A DNA stretch of 64,000 nt from Roseospirillum parvum (GTDB lineage Bacteria > Pseudomonadota > Alphaproteobacteria > Rhodospirillales > Rhodospirillaceae), in NCBI RefSeq assembly GCF_900100455.1, contig NZ_FNCV01000008.1, forward strand, positions 62,001 to 126,000, written 5' to 3'. Each line of letters starts with the position of its first letter. Positions within the stretch are counted from its first letter, which is position 1. This document shows, one piece after another, positions 47,346 through 57,029 of this stretch. The position numbers and the translations under genes were made by a program. Under the pieces are notes generated by a model, which saw nothing but the letters and a program-made list of their open reading frames with translations, made no database searches and had not been told where the DNA came from.

Positions 47346-49208
47346 ATGGCTGTTCTGTGGGATGTGATCGTGATCGGCGGCGGGCATGCGGGCTGCGAAG
47401 CCGGCGCGGCGGCGGCGCGCCATGGTGCCCGGACACTTCTGATCACCCATTCCTGGAACGACGTGGGGGCGCTGTCCTGCAACCCGGCCATTGGAGGGCT
47501 GGGGAAAGGCCACCTGGTGCGGGAAGTGGATGCCCTGGATGGTTTGATGGGGCGCGCCATCGACCAGGCGGGCATCCAGTTCCGGGTGCTCAATCGCTCG
47601 AAGGGGCCCGCGGTACAGGGGCCACGGGCCCAGGCCGACCGGGGGCTCTACCGCTCGGCGATGCGGCGCCTGTTGGCCGAACAGTCAAATCTCACGGTGA
47701 TGGAGGAAGCGGTTGTTGGGCTTCGACGCTCGGGCGAGGGGGCGATCACAGGGGTCTGTCTGAGCGATGGCCGGGAACTGAAAGCCGGTGCGGTGGTCCT
47801 GACGGCCGGCACCTTTCTGCGCGGAGTCATGCATGTTGGTGACAAGGCGGAGCCGGGTGGCCGATTGGGCGACCCGGCGGCCGATCATCTGGGGCGGTCA
47901 CTGGCGGCACTGAAGCTTCCCATGGGGCGGCTGAAGACCGGTACGCCCGCGCGGCTGGATGGGCGAACCATCGACTATCGGGGCCTCGCCGCGCAGTCTG
48001 GTGACGAACCATCGGAGCCCTTTTCCTACCTTCCGGGAACGCTGGGCGGGCAGGCTCAAGTGGCCTGCCACATCACCCATACCACACCGTCAACCCACGC
48101 CTTGATCCGCGCCAATCTGGTGCGCAGCGCACTGTATGGCGGCGCAATCTCCGGCATCGGCCCGCGGTACTGCCCGAGCATCGAGGACAAGGTGGTGAAA
48201 TTCCCGGACCGGGAGCGCCATCAGGTCTTTCTTGAGCCGGAGGGTCTGGATGACCCCACGGTCTATCCGAATGGGGTCTCCACATCGCTGCCGGCGGATG
48301 TCCAGACGGCGTTCCTGCGAACCCTGCCGGGTTTGGAGAAGGTTGAGGTGCTTCGCCCCGGGTACGCGATTGAATACGATATGGTCGATCCGCGCGCCCT
48401 AAGGCCGTCCCTGGAGGTTCGTCAAGTGCCGGGTCTGTTCCTGGCCGGGCAGGTGATCGGCACGACGGGGTACGAGGAGGCTGCGGGGCTCGGGCTGGTG
48501 GCTGGGCTCAATGCGGCGCGGCGGGTTGGTGACTCGCCGCCTTGGGTTCCCCGTCGCACCGAGTCTTACCTCGGGGTGATGATTGACGACCTCGTCACCC
48601 GGGGGGTCGATGAGCCCTATCGAATGTTCACCTCCCGCGCCGAATATCGGCTGCATCTGCGGGCGGACAACGCGGATCGCAGGCTGACGGCTCTTGGGGT
48701 CGAACTGGGTGTGGTCGGCAGTGAGCGTGCCCGCGTGACCGCGGATAAGGTGGCCGCAGTGGAGGCCTTGACGCGGCTGCTGTCGAACCGAAACCTCACA
48801 CCCAGCGAAGCGCGACAGGCCGGATTTGTGGTGAACGATGACGGACAACGACGAGATGGGCTGACCCTCCTCGGGCTGCCGGAGGCGCGGTGGGAGGAGG
48901 TTGTGCGGGCATGGCCGGACCTGGCGCCCACGCCTCGGGTGTTGACGGAGGTTGTTCGCACCGATGCGCGCTATCGGGGCTATCTGGCTCGCCAGGAAAG
49001 CGACATTCGGGCCTATGAGCGGGACGAGGCGCTGGCACTGCCTGACAGCCTCGATTACAGCCAGGTTGGCAGCCTATCGACAGAGTTGCGAACCAAGCTC
49101 TCGGCGGCGCGACCGGCGACCCTGGGCGCGGCAGCCCGATTGCCCGGAATGACACCGGCGGCACTCACCGCATTGCTGCGATACGTCAAGAAAGGCCGTG
49201 CGGCCTGA
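47346..49208 (+). CDS. mnmG: tRNA uridine-5-carboxymethylaminomethyl modification enzyme MnmG (GidA)
   Basis: A 620-residue FAD-dependent partner of MnmE. FAD-binding IVIGGGHAGCEAGAAAARHGA at the N-terminus, CNPAIGGLGKGHLVREVDALDG, and FTSRAEYRLHLRADNADRRLT are diagnostic. ATG at 47346; an in-frame start at 47316 would overlap mnmE. A parS site follows the stop after 5 bases. Confidence 0.98.
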   Translation: MAVLWDVIVIGGGHAGCEAGAAAARHGARTLLITHSWNDVGALSCNPAIGGLGKGHLVREVDALDGLMGRAIDQAGIQFRVLNRSKGPAVQGPRAQADRGLYRSAMRRLLAEQSNLTVMEEAVVGLRRSGEGAITGVCLSDGRELKAGAVVLTAGTFLRGVMHVGDKAEPGGRLGDPAADHLGRSLAALKLPMGRLKTGTPARLDGRTIDYRGLAAQSGDEPSEPFSYLPGTLGGQAQVACHITHTTPSTHALIRANLVRSALYGGAISGIGPRYCPSIEDKVVKFPDRERHQVFLEPEGLDDPTVYPNGVSTSLPADVQTAFLRTLPGLEKVEVLRPGYAIEYDMVDPRALRPSLEVRQVPGLFLAGQVIGTTGYEEAAGLGLVAGLNAARRVGDSPPWVPRRTESYLGVMIDDLVTRGVDEPYRMFTSRAEYRLHLRADNADRRLTALGVELGVVGSERARVTADKVAAVEALTRLLSNRNLTPSEARQAGFVVNDDGQRRDGLTLLGLPEARWEEVVRAWPDLAPTPRVLTEVVRTDARYRGYLARQESDIRAYERDEALALPDSLDYSQVGSLSTELRTKLSAARPATLGAAARLPGMTPAALTALLRYVKKGRAA

Positions 49209-49213
49209 CGGAA

Positions 49214-49229
49214 TGTTCCACGTGAAACA
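49214..49229. promoter_or_regulatory. parS centromere-like site 2
   Basis: TGTTCCACGTGAAACA matches TGTTNCACGTGAAACA exactly. Lies in the 35-base gap between mnmG and rsmG, 640 bases upstream of parA. Confidence 0.93.
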
Positions 49230-49243
49230 TGAGGACTCCCCCA

Positions 49244-49891
49244 ATGACTGACTGGGGCCCCGACCAGTTCGCCGAGGCCACCGGTGTTTCACGTGAAACA
49301 CTCGATCGCCTCAGGCTCTACGTGGAGACACTCGGCCAGTGGCAACGGCGCATCAATCTTGTCGGTCCGCGGACGTTACGCGAAATCTGGCACCGTCACA
49401 TCCTGGACTGCTGGCAACTCGTCCCCCTGATCGGCAGCCGCCCGGGACCCTTGATCGATATGGGGGCCGGGGCGGGGCTTCCGGGGCTCATTCTGGCCAT
49501 TGCCGGCGTGGACGACGTCCACCTTGTCGAATCCGATTCGCGCAAGGCCGCTTTCTTGAGGGAATCGGCGCGAATCCTTGATGTTTCGGCCACCATCCAC
49601 ACCCGGCGGGTGGAGGGCATGAGCGAACCGAAAGCGCAGACAGTGGTCGCGCGGGCCTTGGCCCCCCTGGATCGACTGCTCGCCCTAAGCGCGGGAATCC
49701 GCCATTCCGGCACCTTGTGCGTCTTTCCAAAGGGGCGAGATGTAGAGCGCGAATTGACCGAAGCCCACAAAATGTGGATCATGCGCTTTGACAGGGTGCC
49801 CAGCCGGACCGATTCGCAAGGCACCATCCTGCTCCTGCACGAGGTCGCGCCCCATGGAGATGTCTCCTCCCCGTTCCAACCGCCCGGCTGA
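49244..49891 (+). CDS. rsmG: 16S rRNA (guanine-527-N7)-methyltransferase RsmG (GidB)
   Basis: A 215-residue SAM-dependent methyltransferase. LGQWQRRINLVGPRTLREIWHRHILD and the SAM loop LIDMGAGAGLPGLILAI are conserved. ATG at 49244 has GAGGA about 9 bases upstream; an ATG at 49229 would sit on parS site 2. The codons for VSRET (from about residue 14) form parS site 3. Overlaps parA by 38 bases. Confidence 0.96.
   Translation: MTDWGPDQFAEATGVSRETLDRLRLYVETLGQWQRRINLVGPRTLREIWHRHILDCWQLVPLIGSRPGPLIDMGAGAGLPGLILAIAGVDDVHLVESDSRKAAFLRESARILDVSATIHTRRVEGMSEPKAQTVVARALAPLDRLLALSAGIRHSGTLCVFPKGRDVERELTEAHKMWIMRFDRVPSRTDSQGTILLLHEVAPHGDVSSPFQPPG
49285..49300. promoter_or_regulatory. parS centromere-like site 3, inside rsmG
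   Basis: TGTTTCACGTGAAACA is the perfect palindromic parS consensus. It lies in the rsmG coding region and encodes Val-Ser-Arg-Glu-Thr, only 55 bases from site 2. Confidence 0.95.
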
Positions 49892-50669
49892 GGGCCCACG
49901 GATTATCGCCATCGCCAACCAGAAGGGGGGCGTCGGCAAGACCACCACGGCCATCAATCTGGCCACGGCCCTGGCGGCGGTGAACAAGAAGGTGCTGGTG
50001 ATCGACCTGGATCCCCAGGGCAATGCCTCCACCGGCATGGGGTTGGACCGCAACCAGCGGCGAACCAACAGCTACCATGTCCTGCTCGGCGAGTCCGAGC
50101 TGGACGAGGCGATCATCCCCAGCGGCATTCCCGGGTTGGCGATGGTTCCCTCCGGCGTTGATCTGGCCGGCGCCGAACTGGAGCTGGTGCAGATCCGCGA
50201 GCGTGAGTTCCGCCTCAAGGAAGCCTTGAAGGGCCACGGCCAGGGCTTCGACTATGTCCTGATTGATTGTCCGCCGGCGTTGGGCCTTCTCACCCTCAAT
50301 GCGCTGGTCGCGGCGCAGGCGGTGATGGTGCCGCTCCAGTGCGAGTTCTTCGCCCTCGAGGGCATCAGCCATCTGGTGCGGACCATCGAGCGGGTGAAGA
50401 AGGTCTTCAACCCCGGCCTCGACATCCAGGGCATCGTCCTGACCATGTTCGACACCCGCAACAACCTCTCCGACATGGTGGCCAGCGATGTTCGGGCCTA
50501 CTTCGGGGCCAAGGTCTACGACACGGTGATCCCCCGCAATGTGCGGGTGTCGGAGGCGCCATCCCACGGCAAGCCGGTCCTGCTGTACGACTTCAACAGC
50601 CGCGGGGCCCAGGCCTACGTCATGCTTGCCGGCGAGGTCTTGAAGCGCGAGCGGGAGGCGGCGGCATGA
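49854..50669 (+). CDS. parA: Chromosome partitioning ATPase ParA
   Basis: A 271-residue Walker-type ATPase driving segregation of the origin region. The deviant Walker A KGGVGKTT is at residues 24-31, followed by VLVIDLDPQGNASTGMG; LIDCPPALGLLTLNALVAA and PRNVRVSEAPSHGKPVLLYD are typical. ATG at 49854, inside rsmG, with GAGGTC upstream; MSPPR two codons later is an alternative. Confidence 0.98.
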   Translation: MEMSPPRSNRPAEGPRIIAIANQKGGVGKTTTAINLATALAAVNKKVLVIDLDPQGNASTGMGLDRNQRRTNSYHVLLGESELDEAIIPSGIPGLAMVPSGVDLAGAELELVQIREREFRLKEALKGHGQGFDYVLIDCPPALGLLTLNALVAAQAVMVPLQCEFFALEGISHLVRTIERVKKVFNPGLDIQGIVLTMFDTRNNLSDMVASDVRAYFGAKVYDTVIPRNVRVSEAPSHGKPVLLYDFNSRGAQAYVMLAGEVLKREREAAA

Positions 50670-51649
50670 GCCGGGAGACAGCAATGAGCAGCGAGAGCGC
50701 GAACACCCGGCGGCGCAACCTGGGCCGAGGATTGTCCGCCCTGTTTGGCGAGGATGACGAGGCCCTGGAGGCGGCGGCGGCGCCGGGGTTGGCCGAAGAC
50801 TCGGCGACTCCACCCACTGATGCCAACCGTCCCAACCGGATGGTTGCGCTCAGCCAGCTCAAGCCCTCCCCGTTCCAGCCGCGCCGTCGCTTCGACGATG
50901 CCGCAATGGCCGAGTTGGTTGAGTCCGTGCGGGCCCGGGGCGTGTTGCAGCCGATCCTGGTGCGCCCCGACCCCAACGACGATGGCTTCGAGATCATTGC
51001 CGGCGAGCGTCGCTGGCGGGCCGCCCAGGAAGCCCAGCTGCACGACGTCCCCGTGGTGGTCCGGACCTTCTCCGACCGCGAGGTGCTGGAGGTGGCGCTG
51101 GTCGAGAACCTGCAGCGCCAGGACCTGTCGCCACTGGAGGAGGCGGAAGGCTACGCCCGCCTGATGGCGGAGTTCGCCCACACCCAGGAGCAACTGGCCG
51201 AGGCGGTCGGCAAAAGCCGCAGTCATGTGGCCAACATGTTGCGGCTTCTCGGCCTGCCCGACGACGTCAAGGAAATGGTCAGCGACGGTCGGCTCAGCAT
51301 GGGCCATGCCCGGGCGCTGTTGGGGGCGGAAAGCCCCTCGGTGCTGGCTCGCCAGGTGGTGGGCAAACAGATGAGTGTCCGCCAGACCGAGGCGGCGGCG
51401 CGCAAACCCGATCAGCCGGTGCAAAGCCGGGCCCGCTCCGGCAAGGGCGAGGCCGCGGCCCGCTCCGACAAGGATCCGGACACGGTGGCGCTCGAGCGGG
51501 ATCTGGCCAACCTCCTGGGACTGAAGGTGGAAATCACCTTCGGTGGCCGAGGCGGCTCGCTGACCCTGCACTACGAAACCCTGGAGCAGCTCGACGACAT
51601 CCTGCATCGCCTCAACCCCCCCGACGGCAGCGGCTATATAGCGGGTTGA
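50666..51649 (+). CDS. parB: Chromosome partitioning protein ParB
   Basis: A 327-residue parS-binding CTPase. N-terminal RRRNLGRGLSALFGED, then SQLKPSPFQPRRRFD, the CTP-binding GERRWRAAQEA and ENLQRQDLSPLEEAEGYARL, the HTH TQEQLAEAVGKSRSHVANMLRLL, and a C-terminal dimer domain. ATG overlaps the parA stop (ATGA) with GGAGG upstream. Last gene of the unit. Confidence 0.98.
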   Translation: MSRETAMSSESANTRRRNLGRGLSALFGEDDEALEAAAAPGLAEDSATPPTDANRPNRMVALSQLKPSPFQPRRRFDDAAMAELVESVRARGVLQPILVRPDPNDDGFEIIAGERRWRAAQEAQLHDVPVVVRTFSDREVLEVALVENLQRQDLSPLEEAEGYARLMAEFAHTQEQLAEAVGKSRSHVANMLRLLGLPDDVKEMVSDGRLSMGHARALLGAESPSVLARQVVGKQMSVRQTEAAARKPDQPVQSRARSGKGEAAARSDKDPDTVALERDLANLLGLKVEITFGGRGGSLTLHYETLEQLDDILHRLNPPDGSGYIAG

Positions 51650-51653
51650 TCGC

Positions 51654-52685
51654 TCAGCCCCGCCGCCCGACCGAAGCAGCAAGCTGAAGCACCAGCCGGG
51701 CCGTCAACGTTTGGGCCGGATTGCCGGTGGTTTTGCAGGCGGCTTCGGTTTCGGTCAGCAGGGCCAGGGCGCGGGCGGCGCGGCGCTCATCCCAGGCGCG
51801 CAGTTGGTTGCGGAAGGCGGCCTGATGCTTGAAGAACACCGGCGGCTTCAGGCTGGCCATCGCCTTGTCGGGTGGTGTGCCGCGGCCGATCCGCCCGGCA
51901 CACAGATGCAGCCGCTGGAAGTGGCGGGCCACCCCCCGCAGGACGGTGATCGGCGCCTGACCCTGCTGGAACAGCCGTTGCAGGGCCTGTTGGCTGTCGT
52001 CCAATCGGCCATCGGCGATGGCGAAGGCCAGGCGCTCCACATCGAGGGCCGAACTGTCGCCCACCGAGGCCAGCACATCGGCCGTGGTCACCTTGCCGCC
52101 CGGCGAATCGGCGGCCAGCAGGGCCAGCTTTTCCAACTCGGCGCGGGTCAGCGCGCGATCTCCCCCCAAAAGGCCGTGCAGTAACTCCAGAGCCTCCGGA
52201 GCGATGCCCAAGCCGTGCTCGGCCAGGGTATCGCGGATGACGGTTTCCAGGGTGCGCCCTTCATCGGCGTAGCAGGGCAGGGCGGCGGCCAGGGGGTGTT
52301 TCTCGGCCAGAACCCGCAGCGAGGAGCGGGGCGACAGGTCGCCACCCTCAATCAGGATCAATGCATCGCCTGGTGGGTCGTCGAGAAAGGCGTCCAGGCG
52401 CTTGCCCAGCGAATCGCCGGCCTCGACCACCCGCACCACCCGCCGACCACCGGTCAGGGCTTGCGCGGCCGCTTCGTCGAACAGCCGGGCCGGTTCGGCG
52501 GTGATCTCCGATGCCGCCAGTTCAGCCACCCGAAAAGGGTCATGACGGTCGCCGGCCACCCGCCGGGTCAAGGCATCCAGCCGCTCGACCACCAGGCCAC
52601 GATCCGGGCCATAGACCAGCACCAGACGGATCTTGGGGTCGGGGTTGGCCAGAAAGCCGTTGATGGCGGGGGCGGCGAGTTTCAT
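51654..52685 (-). CDS. holA: DNA polymerase III subunit delta
   Basis: A 343-residue clamp-loader subunit that opens the beta clamp. MKLAAPAINGFLANPDPKIRLVLVYGPDRGLVVERLDAL at the N-terminus, DEAAAQALTGGRRVVRVVEAGD, and the helical C-terminus LKPPVFFKHQAAFRNQLRAWDERRAARALALL match HolA. Convergent with parB, 4 bases between stop codons. Confidence 0.94.
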   Translation of the reverse strand: MKLAAPAINGFLANPDPKIRLVLVYGPDRGLVVERLDALTRRVAGDRHDPFRVAELAASEITAEPARLFDEAAAQALTGGRRVVRVVEAGDSLGKRLDAFLDDPPGDALILIEGGDLSPRSSLRVLAEKHPLAAALPCYADEGRTLETVIRDTLAEHGLGIAPEALELLHGLLGGDRALTRAELEKLALLAADSPGGKVTTADVLASVGDSSALDVERLAFAIADGRLDDSQQALQRLFQQGQAPITVLRGVARHFQRLHLCAGRIGRGTPPDKAMASLKPPVFFKHQAAFRNQLRAWDERRAARALALLTETEAACKTTGNPAQTLTARLVLQLAASVGRRG

Positions 52686-52723
52686 GGCATCGCCTTTGGG
52701 CGGGAGACCGTGGGAAGCCGGCT

Positions 52724-52782
52724 TTAGAGCAAATCCCCAGCGATCCGGAACGGATCGCGACGACGATTTGCCGCAATATCAA
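52724..52782. repeat. Nested palindromic repeat, copy 2
   Basis: Same nested inverted repeats (gcaaatc/gatttgc outside, gcgatccg/cggatcgc inside) and same end sequences as 21353-21411, with a few substitutions. It fills most of the gap between holA and lptE. Confidence 0.92.
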
Positions 52783-52821
52783 GCTTCTGGAGGGTATGTT
52801 GCCTCAACCACACATCACGCT

Positions 52822-53349
52822 CTAGCTTGAGCTGAGATGGCGTGACAAGGCGCTTGCGGTGCGCACGGCGATCAGGTTCGCCAATTCATTCAGGGCACGT
52901 TCCAGGGCGTTTTCCCGACTTGTTACGACAGCGTATTGATCGTCCACGACGCTGTAGTTGACGCGCACCTCAACCCGGTCCGAAAAGAGCGTGGCACCCT
53001 GATCGTTCAGGTTCATGCTCGCTCCCACGGTCATTTCGTTCAGGGAATAAGTGCCGTCGGGGTCGGTCACGGTGCGGGTGATGGTGTCGGTCAGCTGGGT
53101 GATTTCCAGGCGGAAGCGTCCCACCGACTGGCGCGCCGAGGGGGGGGGCAAAAGCAGGCGTTCCAGATGGCCGTGCAGAAGCTGACCCTCGCGCTCCTCA
53201 ATGGGCGCGATGCTCAGCTGCGCCAAGCCGCCGGGCACCGGGGCGTGGGCGCCGCGGTTGGCGAGCAGCGGCTGGTAGCCGCAGGCCCCGGGCAACAGCA
53301 GGGCCAATCCCAGGCAGGCGATCTTCAGGGCCGTGCGCGGATGCAGCAA
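52822..53349 (-). CDS. lptE: LPS-assembly lipoprotein LptE
   Basis: A 175-residue outer-membrane lipoprotein that plugs LptD during LPS export. Hydrophobic LKIACLGLALLLPGAC ends in a lipobox-like LLPGAC with the lipidated Cys; GYQPLLANRG follows, and ITQLTDTITRTVTDPDGTYSLNEMTV is the LptE core. The start is TTG at 53349, supported by AGGAGG 8 bases upstream. Order leuS-lptE-holA is conserved in Alphaproteobacteria. Confidence 0.9.
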   Translation of the reverse strand: MLHPRTALKIACLGLALLLPGACGYQPLLANRGAHAPVPGGLAQLSIAPIEEREGQLLHGHLERLLLPPPSARQSVGRFRLEITQLTDTITRTVTDPDGTYSLNEMTVGASMNLNDQGATLFSDRVEVRVNYSVVDDQYAVVTSRENALERALNELANLIAVRTASALSRHLSSS

Positions 53350-53372
53350 AGCCGCCCCTCCTGTTCGTCGCG

Positions 53373-56021
53373 CTAGTTGGCGACCACGTTGACGATCCGC
53401 CCCGGCACCACGATCACCTTGCGCACCGTCTTGCCGGCGGTCTGGGCGGTTACGTTGGGCAGGGCCAGGGCGGCCGCCTCGATGGTCTGGCGGTCGGCAT
53501 CGCGGGCCACGTCGAGCTGGCCGCGCAGCTTGCCGTTCACCTGCACCGCCAGGGTCACGGTGTCGTCCACCAGCAGGGCCGGATCGTGGGTCGGCCAGTC
53601 GGTGTGGATCAGCAGCCTCTCGTGACCCAGCAGCGACCACAACTCCTCGGCCAGATGGGGGATCATCGGCTCCCACAGGCGGGCCAGGGTTTCCAGGGCG
53701 TGGCGGCGCACCCAGTCGGGCCCGTCGCCGGCCGCGTCGAAGGCTTCGTAGGCGTTGGTGAATTCGCGCAGGCGGGCCACCGCGGTGTTGAAGCGCAGGC
53801 GGTCCAGGTCGTCGCTCACCCCGGCGATGGTCTTGTGCAGGGCGCGCATCAGCGGCAGACCATCCCCCAGGTCGTCCGGGCGCGGGGCGTTCGGCGCGGG
53901 CAGGGGAGTGGCCGGCTCGGCGGCCAGCCGCCACAGGCGATTGAGGTAACGCCAAGCCCCCTCGATGCCCGAATCGGTCCAGTCCAGGTCGCGCTCGGGT
54001 GGGCTGTCGGAGAGCATGAACAGGCGCGCCGCGTCGGCCCCGTAGGCCTCGATGATGGCCGCCGGATCGATCGTGTTGCGCTTGGACTTGCTCATTTTTT
54101 CCGAGCGGCCGGCGCTGACCGGGGTGCCCTCGGTGCGGTGGACCAGGGCCCCGTCCTCGCCGCGCGTCACCTGGTCGGGGCTCAGCCAGCGGCCGTCGGC
54201 GTCCTTGTAGGTTTCGTGGCAGATCATGCCCTGGGTGAACAGGCCCTTGAACGGCTCCTCGAGACCCAGATAGCCGCAATCCTTCAGCGCCCGGGTGAAG
54301 AACCGCGAATAGAGAAGGTGCAGCACGGCGTGTTCGATGCCGCCGATGTACTGATCGACCGGCAGCCAGTAGTCCACGGCGGCCCGGTTGAAGGCCTGCC
54401 CCTCGACCTTTGGCGAGCAGAACCGGGCGAAATACCAGCTTGATTCGAAGAAGGTGTCCAGCGTGTCGGTCTCGCGCCGCGCCGCCCCGCCGCACTTGGG
54501 GCAACTCACCTTGGCCCAGGTCGGGTGGCGGTCCAGCGGATTGCCCGGGCGGTCGAACTCCACGTCCTCGGGCAGGGTCACCGGCAGCTGATCGCGCGGC
54601 ACCGGCACGGCGCCGCAGGTCGGGCAGTGGATGACCGGGATCGGGCAGCCCCAGTAGCGCTGCCGCGACACTCCCCAGTCGCGCAGCCGGAACTGCACGG
54701 TGCCTTCGCCCAGGGCGCTTTCGGCCAGACGATCGATGACGGCCCGCTTGGCCTCGGCGACGCCCAGGCCGTCGAGGAAGCCCGAATTGATCGCCACGCC
54801 GTCGCCGGTGAAGGCTTCCGAGCCGGCTTCCAGCTCGGCCGCGAAGGCCACCGGGTCGGCGTCCCGGGGCGCCACCACGGCGCGAATCGGCAGGCCGAGG
54901 CGGCGGGCGAAATCGAAGTCGCGCTGGTCGTGGGCCGGACAGCCGAAGATTGCTCCGGTGCCGTATTCCATCAGCACGAAGTTGGCGATGTAGACCGGCA
55001 GGCGCCATTCGGGGTCCAGCGGGTGGACCGCCTCGAGGCCGGTGAAGAAGCCCTTCTTCTCGGCCTTTTCGATGGCTTCCTCGCTGGTCCCCAGGCGGGC
55101 GCAGTCGGCGATGAAGGCGGCTGCCTCGGGATTGGTCTCGGCGATCTCGGCGGCCAGCGGGTGCTGGGCCGAGATGGCGCAGAAGCTGGCCCCATAAAGG
55201 GTGTCGGGGCGGGTGGTGAAGACCTCCAGCCGGTCGTCGCGCCCGGCCAGCGGGAAGAACACCCGGGCCCCTTCCGAGCGGCCGATCCAGTTGTGCTGCA
55301 TCAGCCGCACCTTGTCCGGCCAGCGATCCAGGGTTTCCAGGGCGCTCAGCAGTTCCTCGGCGTAGTGGGTGATCTTCAGGAACCACTGGGCCAGCTTGCG
55401 GCGTTCCACCGGCGCCCCGGTGCGCCAGCCCTTGCCGTCGATGACCTGCTCGTTGGCCAGCACGGTGTGATCCACCGGGTCCCAGTTGACGGTCGATTCC
55501 TTGCGGTAGACCAGGCCCTTGTCCATGAAGTCGAGGAACATCGCCTGTTCGTGGCGATAGTACTCGGGCTCGCAGGTGGACAGTTCGCGGTCCCAGTCGA
55601 TGGACAGGCCGAGCGGGCGGAACTGCTGGCGCATGTCGGCGATGTTGCGTCGGGTCCACTGGCCGGGGTGGACGCCGCGTTCGATGGCGGCGTTCTCGGC
55701 CGGCAGGCCGAAGGCGTCCCAGCCCATCGGGTGCAGCACGTTATAGCCCTGGGCGCGACGGAAGCGGGCGACCACGTCGCCCATGGTGTAGTTGCGCACG
55801 TGGCCCATGTGGATGCGCCCGGAGGGGTAGGGGAACATCTCCAGCACGTAGTACTTGGGCCGGCTGTCCGCCTTGGCCGGCAGGCCGTCGCCGTTGGGGT
55901 CGGACTGGAAGCACTTCTCGGCCTCCCAGCGCTCCTGCCAGTGGGGCTCGCTGTGGCGGAAGTTGTAGCGGCCGGCCGTTTTGCCGGGGCCGGTGGGGGC
56001 GGAAGCAGCGGGAGCGGACAT
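53373..56021 (-). CDS. leuS: Leucyl-tRNA synthetase
   Basis: An 882-residue class-I synthetase. Signature [18 protein letters not shown] (HIGH region) near residue 70, the CP1 editing insert with a [12 protein letters not shown] motif, Zn-ribbon cysteines in CPTCGAVP and CPKCGG, and KMSKSKRNT near the C-terminal third. Ends [24 protein letters not shown] at 56021; lptE starts 24 bases downstream. Confidence 0.98.
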   Translation of the reverse strand: MSAPAASAPTGPGKTAGRYNFRHSEPHWQERWEAEKCFQSDPNGDGLPAKADSRPKYYVLEMFPYPSGRIHMGHVRNYTMGDVVARFRRAQGYNVLHPMGWDAFGLPAENAAIERGVHPGQWTRRNIADMRQQFRPLGLSIDWDRELSTCEPEYYRHEQAMFLDFMDKGLVYRKESTVNWDPVDHTVLANEQVIDGKGWRTGAPVERRKLAQWFLKITHYAEELLSALETLDRWPDKVRLMQHNWIGRSEGARVFFPLAGRDDRLEVFTTRPDTLYGASFCAISAQHPLAAEIAETNPEAAAFIADCARLGTSEEAIEKAEKKGFFTGLEAVHPLDPEWRLPVYIANFVLMEYGTGAIFGCPAHDQRDFDFARRLGLPIRAVVAPRDADPVAFAAELEAGSEAFTGDGVAINSGFLDGLGVAEAKRAVIDRLAESALGEGTVQFRLRDWGVSRQRYWGCPIPVIHCPTCGAVPVPRDQLPVTLPEDVEFDRPGNPLDRHPTWAKVSCPKCGGAARRETDTLDTFFESSWYFARFCSPKVEGQAFNRAAVDYWLPVDQYIGGIEHAVLHLLYSRFFTRALKDCGYLGLEEPFKGLFTQGMICHETYKDADGRWLSPDQVTRGEDGALVHRTEGTPVSAGRSEKMSKSKRNTIDPAAIIEAYGADAARLFMLSDSPPERDLDWTDSGIEGAWRYLNRLWRLAAEPATPLPAPNAPRPDDLGDGLPLMRALHKTIAGVSDDLDRLRFNTAVARLREFTNAYEAFDAAGDGPDWVRRHALETLARLWEPMIPHLAEELWSLLGHERLLIHTDWPTHDPALLVDDTVTLAVQVNGKLRGQLDVARDADRQTIEAAALALPNVTAQTAGKTVRKVIVVPGRIVNVVAN

Positions 56022-56112
56022 CGTTTGAACGGGGTCTCCGGAAGGGGGCCGGGGTAAGGCGGGGTCGGGGAATCCAAGGCCCGCGCGGGCGAGGCGTCGA
56101 GGGCGGGCCGGG

Positions 56113-56682
56113 TCAGCCCTGCTGGCGGGCGATGCGCAGCTGGCGGGCCCGGGTCAGGATCTGGTTTTCCAGCTCGGTGGTCACCGTGCCGGCCACCGGG
56201 GTGTCGGTCCAGTTGCCGCCGGCGTCGCGGATCTGGCGGAACACCGAGGCCTTCACGCCATCGGCCCGCAAGGCCCGGCCGAGAATGTAGACGTTCACCT
56301 TGAAGCGCTCGTTGGGGGCGTCGGGCGGGGCGTACCAGTCGGTGATGATGACGCCGCCGAACGGGTCGGCCGAGCTGAGCGGCATGAAGGCGATGGTGTC
56401 CAGCGCCCCGCGCCACAGGAAGGCGTTGACGTTGATGCCCCCGCCGCCGCCGGTGGGGTCGCGCTCCTCCTCGCCGCCGAGCAGCGAAAAGCCGCCCGGG
56501 CCGAAAATGGAGTCCTGCTGGCCCTCGCCGCCATAGGTCGGGCGTCCCGGTCCCCGGCTGTCCTGGGCCGGGTCGTCGGGATAGCGGGCCTCGGTTTCGA
56601 TGCCGCCGCATCCGGCAAGCAGGCCCATGCCCAGGAGAGTCAGGGCAAGGACGGGGAGGCGAAGGCTGAAGCGCTGTGTCAT
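56113..56682 (-). CDS. DUF3576 lipoprotein
   Basis: A 189-residue predicted outer-membrane or periplasmic lipoprotein. The signal ends [11 protein letters not shown] with lipobox LLAGC. DUF3576 features are [38 protein letters not shown] and [23 protein letters not shown]. Function unknown; regularly next to leuS-lptE, so an envelope-assembly role is plausible. ATG at 56682; an upstream TTG is less likely. Confidence 0.9.
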   Translation of the reverse strand: MTQRFSLRLPVLALTLLGMGLLAGCGGIETEARYPDDPAQDSRGPGRPTYGGEGQQDSIFGPGGFSLLGGEEERDPTGGGGGINVNAFLWRGALDTIAFMPLSSADPFGGVIITDWYAPPDAPNERFKVNVYILGRALRADGVKASVFRQIRDAGGNWTDTPVAGTVTTELENQILTRARQLRIARQQG

Positions 56683-57029
56683 GGCGTCGGTCAATCGTCA
56701 TTGGGGCGTGCCGGCGGGGGGCCGGGGCGCGACGGGATCGGAGGGTCCCCTTATAATGGAAAGAGTCTGTGGGCTAAAGCCCGATGCAGCGGGCACCCTG
56801 GCGGCCGCGCGATGGTCGCGCGATGGCGGGGCGCCGGGCGGGCCGGGCAAAACACCGACTGCCCGTGCGGTTTTGTTGCTTCCTTGCCACACCGCCGGCC
56901 ATTCGGCGGAAGACCGGGCGTTCTCCGTTGACCGCAAAGCCCTCGATGGCGCAAATCTAGACCCACGCCGTGCCCGCACGGTCTCACCCCTAAGATCAAG
57001 ATCCGGTCTTTCGGAAAAGGAAGATAGAC

